From: Legionella moravica DSM 19234
GTDB lineage: Bacteria > Pseudomonadota > Gammaproteobacteria > Legionellales > Legionellaceae
Assembly: GCF_000423305.1 (NCBI RefSeq)
Contig: NZ_KE384001.1
Coordinates: 1-64,000, forward strand
Length of the DNA: 64,000 bases
Direction of reading: 5' to 3'
Below are positions 35,839 to 46,126 of the stretch, one piece after another. A program made the translations under genes and the position numbers. Every line of letters starts with the position of its first letter. Position 1 is the first letter of the stretch. Under the pieces are notes generated by a model. It was not told where the DNA came from. It searched no databases and saw only the letters and a program-made list of their open reading frames with translations.

Positions 35839-37095
35839 TTATGCTGTTTCGATTAAGTCTACTTGAGCTAATTCCGTTTCATCCAATTCAATATCTACTG
35901 CTTCAATTTTTTGGAAACGCGAGGTGATTTTTTTTGCCGAAGTATTTACTTCATTGACGTCTTGATGAGCTAAATCAATATGCCTGGACAGTTTATCCAT
36001 ACGTTTTTCAAATCGTTGAAAATCATCTGCAAGAGCATGTAAATGCTTTTGGATAATATGTACCTGCTTTCGAGTCGCATCATCTTTAAGCACCGCTTTA
36101 GCCGTAGTTAATACAGCCATCAAGGTACTGGGAGAGACTAGCCATACTTTTAAGCGTTGCGATAAGGAAATCAGGTCGGGGTAATTCGCATGTATTTCGG
36201 CAAAAATGGATTCAGCCGGTATGAACATCATAGCACCATCTGTTGTCTCATTAGGGATGATGTATTTTTCTGCAATGTCTTTAATGTGTTTCTGGATGTC
36301 CTGTCGAAATTGCTGTTGAATGGATTTTTTTTCAACGGACATGGCATCCGTGTTGATTAATCGTTGGTAGGTTTCCAGGGGAAATTTGGCATCGATTACG
36401 ACATTTCCTGTAGGTTCTGGTAAGAACAAAATACAATCAGCTCGCTTTTGATTGCTCAATGTATATTGCATTTGATAATGTGTACTTGGGATCATATTGC
36501 TGATTAATGTTGCAAGTTGTACTTCACCAAAGGCTCCTCGCGCTTTTTTGTCCACCAGCACATCCTGTAAACTGACCACATGATTGGACAGCTCTGTAAT
36601 TTTCTTTTGTGCTTCATCGATAATGGTAAGTCGTTTGACTACATCAATAAAGGTGGATGAGGTCTTTTCAAAACCTTCGGTAAGTTTGTGATTGACCTGT
36701 TGAGTAAGGCTGTGCAAATGCGTCCTTATTTCTTCGGTAAGAAGTTGTAAGTGAGAGGTAAGTGAACTGGCATGCTGTTGAAAGCTATGATTCATCTGTT
36801 CTCGTACATCCGTCATTTGCTTTTGTATGGTATCACTGATGATTTGTTGGGTAATCAGTTGCCCCTGAGCTATTTTCTCATTAATGCTGTTTTGACTGCT
36901 TTGGTAGGATTGTGTCAGATCCAACTGTAACTGGTGCAGTTGAGTCGTAAGAGCCTGCTGGATTTTTTCGTGAATAGTCTCGCTTAACGCTTGTTGCTGA
37001 TGTTGTTTTTTTATAAACCAGAAGGTGAGAAGCAGTTGGAGGGCAATAGCGTATGCTAAGCCCTCGGTAAGGGTGAAGGAAGAAAAAGATATCAT
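35839..37095 (-). CDS. rmuC: DNA recombination protein RmuC
   Basis: 418 residues. An N-terminal membrane helix (LAYAIALQLLLTFWFIKK, about 10-27) is followed by a long Q-rich coiled coil (about 30-165) and the RmuC domain. This includes ARGAFGEVQLATLISNMIP, RADCILFLPEPTGNVVIDAKFPLETYQ and FIPAESIFAEIHANYPDL. DAKFPL belongs to the endonuclease-like fold proposed for the family. RmuC limits recombination at inverted repeats in E. coli. It starts 3 bases after the DUF4785-like gene stop, so translation is probably coupled, and the permease follows after 16 bases. Confidence 0.95.
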   Translation of the reverse strand: MISFSSFTLTEGLAYAIALQLLLTFWFIKKQHQQQALSETIHEKIQQALTTQLHQLQLDLTQSYQSSQNSINEKIAQGQLITQQIISDTIQKQMTDVREQMNHSFQQHASSLTSHLQLLTEEIRTHLHSLTQQVNHKLTEGFEKTSSTFIDVVKRLTIIDEAQKKITELSNHVVSLQDVLVDKKARGAFGEVQLATLISNMIPSTHYQMQYTLSNQKRADCILFLPEPTGNVVIDAKFPLETYQRLINTDAMSVEKKSIQQQFRQDIQKHIKDIAEKYIIPNETTDGAMMFIPAESIFAEIHANYPDLISLSQRLKVWLVSPSTLMAVLTTAKAVLKDDATRKQVHIIQKHLHALADDFQRFEKRMDKLSRHIDLAHQDVNEVNTSAKKITSRFQKIEAVDIELDETELAQVDLIETA

Positions 37096-37098
37096 GCA

Positions 37099-38274
37099 TT
37101 ATTCCACTAATTGGGTCAGCTTGATAGGTTGATTGTATTGGTAAACAGTTTTCAGTTGACCGTAATCTATCAAGCGTAAATAGCCTAAATAAAGATTATC
37201 GTCTGATAATTGATTGGAATTGTCAAAGGTAAATTGAATAATCTGCTTTCCTGGTTCAAGCCATTGTGCTCTTTGGGAAGTTTCAACTGGTATGGCTTCC
37301 CCTTTATTATTTTTTCGATATAAGACACTTTGCAAGGCGTAGCGGCTTGCGGTGGCGACATCAAGGGTTGCGACAAAGGTTAATGGTTTTGATGATAATT
37401 TTTTAACATTCAGCATGCTGGCAGAAGGTACAGAATAGGAAAATGCGGTGTGTCCGCTACGTCGTACCAGTTGATGTCCATATTCAGACTGGATGTTTAC
37501 TTCAACATACCAGTTCTCGCCATGGTCATTAGTTTCCGAGTTTAGTAGCGCAGTAGCTTCAAATTGATTTTTTTTAATTTTACTAATGTCTAGAGGGAAA
37601 TATTGTCCTCCTGGTCCTATAAGCGTCGCATTAATATCAAAAACATCATAATCTGCATAATCATCAATCAGAGATATTTGTGCCGTTAATTTATCGCCAT
37701 ATTGATAATGAAGGGCATCCGTTTGGACTTCCAGATACGTTGGGGAAAATTTGTCATACACGTTAATCAGATAGGAATCTGCATCTTTTAATGAGACTTC
37801 ATCGCTTTTAAGAATGAATGTTCCAAAACCCAATTCAGGCTTTATTTGCAGCATGGTTTGATGTTTGGTCGATAAGGTTTTATCTCCAAATGGCTCATCC
37901 TGACTGTATAAGGCAGATGCGTCCTGTAAACTCAATAATTGATTTTTAGGAGTTTTAATCGAAAGTTGTGGAACCAGTTTATTTTGCATGGGAGTAATAC
38001 GAACAATCGCTCCCGGGGCTGTTGTCGTGATCTTTACTCCAGCACGAAGCTGTTCCATGCTGATGCGTTCTTTATAACCGTAACTTTTTTGGCTGTTATT
38101 TATTTTCTGATCCAATGGCTCATTGGATATGCTCCATTTATCTTGTAAATTTTCATGGGATAATTGGCTGCACACATCACATTCATAGGATTTTACAGGT
38201 TGTCTTGGTAATGTCAGTGCATGTGCCTGGGTAAAACAAAACGCAGAAATTAATACAAATTGGATTGTTTTCAT
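37099..38274 (-). CDS. Secreted DUF4785-like protein
   Basis: 391 residues with a clear signal peptide (IQFVLISAFCFTQAHA, cleavage near residue 19), so exported to periplasm or beyond. An ECDVCSQLSHENLQ segment near 31-44 gives a CxxC pair. The rest is beta-rich, with repeated strand-like blocks (YLEVQTDALHYQYGDKLTAQI; NATLIGPGGQYFPLDI; RYALQSVLYRK) suggestive of immunoglobulin-like domains. From memory this corresponds to the DUF4785 family known in Legionella; I could not verify it. The ATG overlaps the upstream hydrolase-like gene stop (ATGA type), so the two secreted proteins are coproduced. Confidence 0.8.
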   Translation of the reverse strand: MKTIQFVLISAFCFTQAHALTLPRQPVKSYECDVCSQLSHENLQDKWSISNEPLDQKINNSQKSYGYKERISMEQLRAGVKITTTAPGAIVRITPMQNKLVPQLSIKTPKNQLLSLQDASALYSQDEPFGDKTLSTKHQTMLQIKPELGFGTFILKSDEVSLKDADSYLINVYDKFSPTYLEVQTDALHYQYGDKLTAQISLIDDYADYDVFDINATLIGPGGQYFPLDISKIKKNQFEATALLNSETNDHGENWYVEVNIQSEYGHQLVRRSGHTAFSYSVPSASMLNVKKLSSKPLTFVATLDVATASRYALQSVLYRKNNKGEAIPVETSQRAQWLEPGKQIIQFTFDNSNQLSDDNLYLGYLRLIDYGQLKTVYQYNQPIKLTQLVE

Positions 38275-39170
38275 TGTACAGCTCCTTCTGTAGATAACGC
38301 ACTTATCAGAATTTGATCAAAGCCAAAGCAGGAATGACGACTTTGATTATGACTTAAAGGCGCGTTATTTTCGGTTTTATCTCTATCGTAAAACCACAGT
38401 TCGCCAGCAGCCAATTGTGAGGTGCAATTTAAAAAGCCATCCGCACAAGTGTCCAGATACAATTTCGTTATTTTTAAACCGCTATTGAGCAAATAGCCAT
38501 TACAATAACTTGCAGAAGATAAGGGGGAGGCATAAACATCGGTACCTACAATTACTTTGAATGGTGTTGAGAGAGAGGGGCGACCTTTTCCACCTAATAA
38601 TAATTCTTCATTATAAATGAGCATATCACCTACACGCTGTTGTTTCACTGCATCAGAGAGATAACCCAGCAGCCAGGCAAGGCTGGTTTCAAAAACGCCA
38701 CCGCCTAGTATTTCATCTGCCAATGGTGTTCCTAAACTGGAAGGCGCGATCGCGATCACCTGATTTATTTTGTGTTTCAGGGTCAAATATCGGCCATCAT
38801 AAGTCGGATTGGAGAGTATCCAGCGAATAATATTGGCGCCATCCGAGTGGGTATAGACAGTCATGGAGCTGATATTTTTTTCATTAATAAATTCAAGGAG
38901 CTGGTCTGCAACGCAGTTTGCTGCATCTTCATGCCACATATACTGGCTAAAATCACAATGGACCACTAATAAATTTTCCGGCTTGGCCAATCCTTTTGAC
39001 ATACTGTCGATAAAGTCTGCTTTCCAATATCCCCCATAGGCATCTTCTCTATGATCACGGGTCCCATGAACTAAAGCCATACCTGGATTGGGGGTGTTTT
39101 CTGGAAGAGCCTGGATTAAGGTTGAGAATAAAAACAAACAGAGGGCGATTATTTTGCGTTGAAGGTCCAT
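38271..39170 (-). CDS. Secreted alpha/beta-hydrolase-like protein
   Basis: 299 residues with a signal peptide (IIALCLFLFSTLIQA, cleavage near 21). MALVHGTRDH near 31-40 resembles the strand and oxyanion HG of alpha/beta hydrolases, and SMTVYTHSDGANIIRWIL near 103-120 resembles a nucleophile elbow. However, the expected GxSxG reads THSDG, lacking the first glycine. Several cysteines (NCV, YCNG, DTCADGFLNCT, SCFG) could form disulfides outside the cytoplasm. A lipase or esterase is likely, but activity is unproven. First gene of a minus-strand run, divergent from ligA. Confidence 0.75.
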   Translation of the reverse strand: MDLQRKIIALCLFLFSTLIQALPENTPNPGMALVHGTRDHREDAYGGYWKADFIDSMSKGLAKPENLLVVHCDFSQYMWHEDAANCVADQLLEFINEKNISSMTVYTHSDGANIIRWILSNPTYDGRYLTLKHKINQVIAIAPSSLGTPLADEILGGGVFETSLAWLLGYLSDAVKQQRVGDMLIYNEELLLGGKGRPSLSTPFKVIVGTDVYASPLSSASYCNGYLLNSGLKITKLYLDTCADGFLNCTSQLAAGELWFYDRDKTENNAPLSHNQSRHSCFGFDQILISALSTEGAVQ

Positions 39171-39177
39171 TTCTTAA

Positions 39178-41349
<2,172 letters not shown>

Positions 41350-41430
41350 AGAACATGACACTCGCTAATCAGTTTGAGATAAGGATATACTCTGATGAAT
41401 AGTTTATTATTTTTGGCACAGGGAATTTAA

Positions 41431-43617
41431 GTGCGGCGATTTTCTTTTATCGTAATCTTGTTGGTTTTATTGCACTCCAGCTTTGGCTTGGCTGTTGCTA
41501 GCTCCTGGGTGTTAAATAATCCCTATCCAGAAAGCGAGTCAAAAGAAACGATTTATTATTCGTCATTTAATGAGCAACCAAAAACACTGGATCCGGCAAA
41601 ATCCTATTCATCCAATGAGTATGTGTTCATAGCGCAGATTTATGAACCATTATTGGAGTATGATTATTATCTCAGACCCTACCAATTAATTCCGTTAACG
41701 GCTACGCAATTACCTCAAATCAGGTATCTGGATGAGCAACGTAATCCCATTCCTGCTGCTGAACAGATTAATCCCGCGTATAGTGTTTATACCATTCAAA
41801 TCAAGAAAGGCATCTTCTATCAGCCTCATCCCGCCTTTGCCAAAAATAAAAAGGGTGACTATCGTTACCATCATTTATCACAAGATTATCTTGATGACCA
41901 TGACATCAATCAGTTATCTGATTTTAAATATGCAGATACCAGGGAGTTGGTTATTGATGATTATATTTATCAAATAAAACGCATGGCCAATCCAGGTGTG
42001 AATTCGCCGATTTATGGATTGATGAGTCATTATATAGAGGGTTTTAAGGAGTTTGGTGAAACGGTTCCTCAGGTATCTTTGTCCAATAATCACTTCATCG
42101 ATTTGAGACAGTACCCCCTGCGAGGAATACAAAAAATTGATGACTATACCTTTGAACTGACTTTAAAAGGGCAGTACCCGCAATTTTTATTTTGGTTGGC
42201 TATGCCGTTTTTTTCTCCCGTACCCTGGGAAGCCGATCTCTTTTATTCTCAGAAGGGTATGGATGATAAAAATTTATCATTTGGATGGTACCCAGTGGGA
42301 ACCGGTCCTTTTATGTTGACGCAAAACAATCCAAACAGACAAATGGTTTTAGAAAAAAATCCGAATTTTCGTGAAGTCTATTTTCCTGTTGACGCTTCCG
42401 AGAGGGATAGACGGGAAGGATATACAACCAATATAGGCAAAAGATTACCTCTTATTGCCAAGGCAGTATATACCCTTGAAAAAGAATCTATTCCTCGCTG
42501 GAATAAATTCATGCAAGGATACTATGATATTTCCGGGGTCAGCGCAGACAGTTTTGATCAGGCAATCCATATTAATCGTTTTGGAGAAGCCATTTTAAGT
42601 CAGGAAATGGTGGATAAAAAATTACATTTAACCCAAACCCAGGAACCTTATATCTATTATATGGGTTTTAATATGCTGGACAATGTGGTCGGCGGACGCA
42701 GCGAGCGAGCGCGTAAATTAAGACAAGCTATTTCTATTGCGGTTAACTACGATGAAAACATTGCCATATTTTTTAATGGTCGTGGTATTCCTGCGCAAGG
42801 CCCAATACCTCCGGGGATTTTTGGTTATAGAGAAGGGAAGCAGGGGATCAATCCCTACATTTATAATTGGAACAATAATGTCCGTCAACGACGTTCCCTG
42901 GCTGATGCAAAACAATTGATGAGGCAGGCAGGATATCCAGATGGTATCGATCCCAAGACCGGAAAGGCGTTGATTTTGCATTATGATGTGACCACCAAAG
43001 GCGGCCCTGAAGATAAATCAATGCTGGATTGGATGCGAAAACAATTTGCCAGCATAGGTATTGATTTGAACATCCGAGCGACTTTGTATAATCGTTTTCA
43101 GGAGAAAATGCGCCTGGGCAATGCCCAGATATTTAGCTGGGGTTGGAATGCGGATTATCCTGATCCTGAAAATTTCCTGTTTCAACTGTACAGCAAAAAT
43201 GGAAAAGTTCAATTTGGTGGTGAAAATGCGGCCAATTATAATAATCCTGAGTTTGATCGCTTGTTTGATTTAATGAAAAACCGAAGCAATGATGAGATCA
43301 GACAGAACTACATCGATAAGATGGTGCAGTTGGTTCGCTATGATGCTCCATGGATCTGGGGTATGCATCCCGAGGACTTCATTTTATCTCAAAGTTGGGT
43401 TTCAAATGTGAAACCGAATGCCATTGCGCTTGGTACATTAAAATATGTTTCTATAAATACCAAAGAACGTAATAAATTACGTGAGGCCTGGAATCAACCG
43501 GTATTTTGGCCTTTGATTGTCATCGTGCTTTTGTTAGTGGCATTAACTCTTCCTTTGATTATTGCGTATCGAAAAAAAGAGAAACAACCAGCAACGAGGT
43601 CTAAATTATCATGCTGA
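41431..43617 (+). CDS. Peptide-ABC-transporter solute-binding protein with C-terminal anchor
   Basis: 728 residues from a GTG at 41431 after AGGGAA. A signal peptide (FIVILLVLLHSSFGLAVA, to about 24) precedes an SBP_bac_5 fold: FNEQPKTLDPAKSYSSNEYVF, IYEPLLEYD and FSWGWNADYPDPENFLFQLY. It is longer than typical OppA (about 540), with an extra inserted stretch after residue 100. The C-terminus has a hydrophobic helix near 690-712 (FWPLIVIVLLLVALTLPLII) and a basic tail (YRKKEKQ), so the protein is probably tethered to the inner membrane. Family: oligopeptide/dipeptide uptake. The stop overlaps the first permease by 7 bases. Confidence 0.92.
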   Translation: MRRFSFIVILLVLLHSSFGLAVASSWVLNNPYPESESKETIYYSSFNEQPKTLDPAKSYSSNEYVFIAQIYEPLLEYDYYLRPYQLIPLTATQLPQIRYLDEQRNPIPAAEQINPAYSVYTIQIKKGIFYQPHPAFAKNKKGDYRYHHLSQDYLDDHDINQLSDFKYADTRELVIDDYIYQIKRMANPGVNSPIYGLMSHYIEGFKEFGETVPQVSLSNNHFIDLRQYPLRGIQKIDDYTFELTLKGQYPQFLFWLAMPFFSPVPWEADLFYSQKGMDDKNLSFGWYPVGTGPFMLTQNNPNRQMVLEKNPNFREVYFPVDASERDRREGYTTNIGKRLPLIAKAVYTLEKESIPRWNKFMQGYYDISGVSADSFDQAIHINRFGEAILSQEMVDKKLHLTQTQEPYIYYMGFNMLDNVVGGRSERARKLRQAISIAVNYDENIAIFFNGRGIPAQGPIPPGIFGYREGKQGINPYIYNWNNNVRQRRSLADAKQLMRQAGYPDGIDPKTGKALILHYDVTTKGGPEDKSMLDWMRKQFASIGIDLNIRATLYNRFQEKMRLGNAQIFSWGWNADYPDPENFLFQLYSKNGKVQFGGENAANYNNPEFDRLFDLMKNRSNDEIRQNYIDKMVQLVRYDAPWIWGMHPEDFILSQSWVSNVKPNAIALGTLKYVSINTKERNKLREAWNQPVFWPLIVIVLLLVALTLPLIIAYRKKEKQPATRSKLSC

Positions 43618-44588
43618 TTTATTTATTACGAAGAATTATTTATGCAATTCCCATTTTGTTTGTAATCAATTTGTTAACTTTCGTTCTTTTTTTTATGATC
43701 AATACACCTGATGATATTGCTCGCATGCATTTGGGGAATAAACACGTAGAGCAAACTGTGGTTGATGATTGGAAAGAAGCTCATGGCTATAATTTGCCTT
43801 TATTTTTTAACCAGAATAAACAAGGAATCAGTTGTTTTGTAGAGACTTTGTTTTATCAAAAATCGCTGATGCTGTTTACTTTTAATTTTGGTGTTTCTGA
43901 TTCAGGAAGGGATATTAGTCATGATATTAGCTACAGAATGTGGCCAAGTCTGGCGATTGCCGTTCCTATCTTAATATTTGGAATTCTGATTAACATCTTT
44001 TTTGCCATGGGGATGGCCTTTTTTCGCACCTCTTATCTCGATCTGAGCGGAGTCGTTATCTGCATCATTTTAATGTCTATTTCCAGCCTTTTTTATATCA
44101 TCGGCGGTCAGTATCTTTTTGGAAAAATCCTGCGTTTGTTTCCAATTTCTGGTTACGATGGGGGATTTGAAGCGCTTAAATTTATTATTCTTCCTGTTTT
44201 GGTTGCTGTGTTAAGTCAATTAGGGTCTGGAGCCAGATGGTATAGAACTTTGTTTTTGGAAGAAATACATAAGGATTACGTTAAAACGGCTAAAGCCAAA
44301 GGATTGTCCGATCAACGGGTTTTGTTCCAACATGTTTTGAAAAATGTCATGTTGCCTATTTTGACTGGAGTCGTTGTAATTATTCCCTCACTGTTTATGG
44401 GGAGTCTGGTGCTGGAATCCTTTTTTGGTGTGCCTGGTTTGGGGAGTTACATCATAGACGCGATTCAGCAGCAGGATTTTGCCATTGTTCGTGCTATGGT
44501 TTTTCTGGGGTCGATTCTTTATATTATTGGATTGGTTATGACGGATTTCTCTTATATGCTGGTTGATCCGCGTGTGCGATTATCATGA
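43611..44588 (+). CDS. Peptide ABC transporter permease, OppB/DppB type
   Basis: A 325-residue inner-membrane permease. LLRRIIYAIPILFVINLLTFVLFFMI is the standard N-terminal helix of OppB/DppB/YejB proteins. The EAA-type loop that contacts the ATPase is YVKTAKAKGLSDQRVLFQHVLKNVMLPIL near 223-251, followed by GSLVLESFFGVPGLGSYIIDAI. All expected segments are present. It overlaps the binding-protein gene by 7 bases and precedes the second permease by 46 bases. Confidence 0.95.
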   Translation: MLIYLLRRIIYAIPILFVINLLTFVLFFMINTPDDIARMHLGNKHVEQTVVDDWKEAHGYNLPLFFNQNKQGISCFVETLFYQKSLMLFTFNFGVSDSGRDISHDISYRMWPSLAIAVPILIFGILINIFFAMGMAFFRTSYLDLSGVVICIILMSISSLFYIIGGQYLFGKILRLFPISGYDGGFEALKFIILPVLVAVLSQLGSGARWYRTLFLEEIHKDYVKTAKAKGLSDQRVLFQHVLKNVMLPILTGVVVIIPSLFMGSLVLESFFGVPGLGSYIIDAIQQQDFAIVRAMVFLGSILYIIGLVMTDFSYMLVDPRVRLS

Positions 44589-44634
44589 GGCAATTGAGGT
44601 TGAAGAGCGGTGAATATAACTTGAGAGTTGAATC

Positions 44635-45981
44635 ATGAGCTTTGAATTTCTATGGACAGACATCTGTTTTCTTTTCTTGCTGACGTTTGGGGTGATCATC
44701 TCATTGCTGAGCTTGCGAAAGCAACACATAAGGTTATCGTTTTCCATCATATTGCATAGGCCTATGGCATTAAGTGCTGCGATTGTATTATTGCTGTTTT
44801 TGGCTATCGGGGTATTGGACTCAATTCATTTTAAATCAGGCGAAACGGGTTCTGATATTGCAGAATCACTTTTGGATAAAATTTTAGCTCCGTTGGGCAC
44901 GGCTTATGAAAAGACCTATTCAGCACCATTGGCCTTAAACATGTTTGTAACCGAAACCGAGCTGGTGGATGGTATTACAAAACAGGTCTATCCTCGTTTA
45001 AAGTATCCCCCTGACTTCATCAAGACTGACGCAGATAAAGCGAACATCATTAAATCAACCCTGCAAAGTGCCGTGCTTTATAGTTTAGGTATTACCTTTG
45101 GATGTTGGGCATTGGCTTTTCTTATAAAATTAGCGACAAAATCGAAGCGACTGTATCAATTAAGCCCCAGAGGGATCAGTGTTTTATCGACTGTTGGCTT
45201 GCTTACTTTTGCTGTTCTTTTGAGCTTTTGGTTATCACGCTCATTCCATGTCCTTGGAACCGGGCAGATTGGGCAGGATATCTTTTATTTTACTGTAAAA
45301 AGTATTCGCACCGGTTTAATTATAGGTTTGTTGACTACCTTGTTCATGCTGCCTTTGGCTTTGTTTTTAGGTATAGTGGCCGGATATTTTGGGGGCGTAG
45401 TAGATGATGTGATTCAGTTCATTTATACCACTTTAAGCTCGATTCCTGGTGTTTTATTAATCACGGCCTCTGTATTGTCGTTACAAACCTATATTGCCAG
45501 CCATCCCGAGCAATTCTCAACCTTGGCCAAAAGTGCGGATGCTCGTTTATTGGCATTATGCCTGATCCTTGGGGTAACCAGTTGGACCAGTTTATGCCGT
45601 TTGCTGCGCGCAGAAGCATTGAAGTTACGAGAAGTGGATTATGTAATTGCTGCCAGAGCCTTGGGAAGTAGCTGGTTTACGATCATACAAAAGCACTTAC
45701 TGCCTAATGTGATGCATATAGTGGTAATAACCTTGGTATTGGATTTTAGTTTTTTGGTCATGGCGGAGGCGGTGTTGTCTTATGTTGGAGTGGGTGTTTC
45801 TCCAATGACCATCAGCTGGGGTAACATGATAAATGGTGCTCGACTGGAATTGGCTCGTGATCCTGTGGTTTGGTGGCCAATTTTTGCTGCATTTCTTTTT
45901 ATGTTTATCCTGGTTCTGGCAATAAATTTGTTTGCTGATGCAGTTAGGGATGCCTTTGATCCCCACCAATCTTTAGGATAG
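44635..45981 (+). CDS. Peptide ABC transporter permease, OppC/YejE type
   Basis: A 448-residue permease, longer than the usual 300 of OppC/DppC. After the first two helices there is a soluble insert (about 65-140, including KQVYPRLKYPPDFIKTDADK). An additional helix lies near 145-165 before the transport domain. The EAA loop is VDYVIAARALGSSWFTIIQKHLLPNVMHIVV near 341-371, then VLSYVGVGVSPMTISWGNMINGAR. The long N-terminal insert is like that of YejE-type proteins. No ATPase gene follows; the next gene is dnaE. Confidence 0.93.
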   Translation: MSFEFLWTDICFLFLLTFGVIISLLSLRKQHIRLSFSIILHRPMALSAAIVLLLFLAIGVLDSIHFKSGETGSDIAESLLDKILAPLGTAYEKTYSAPLALNMFVTETELVDGITKQVYPRLKYPPDFIKTDADKANIIKSTLQSAVLYSLGITFGCWALAFLIKLATKSKRLYQLSPRGISVLSTVGLLTFAVLLSFWLSRSFHVLGTGQIGQDIFYFTVKSIRTGLIIGLLTTLFMLPLALFLGIVAGYFGGVVDDVIQFIYTTLSSIPGVLLITASVLSLQTYIASHPEQFSTLAKSADARLLALCLILGVTSWTSLCRLLRAEALKLREVDYVIAARALGSSWFTIIQKHLLPNVMHIVVITLVLDFSFLVMAEAVLSYVGVGVSPMTISWGNMINGARLELARDPVVWWPIFAAFLFMFILVLAINLFADAVRDAFDPHQSLG

Positions 45982-46126
45982 GCAAAGCAAAGTCAGTTTT
46001 AAATTCAGGGAGTGGGATCTGGTTTAAAAAATCATGCAGTATAGAGAAAAATTGATACAGCTAGTGGATTCGATCCCGCTATTTAGGTTAAAGTTCCTTA
46101 ATTAGTTTCAAAGAGTTTATCCTCCT

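Noticed and set aside
46011-46078. GGGATC and GATCCC arms upstream of dnaE
   Set aside because: About 50 bases apart with no other structure; likely chance.
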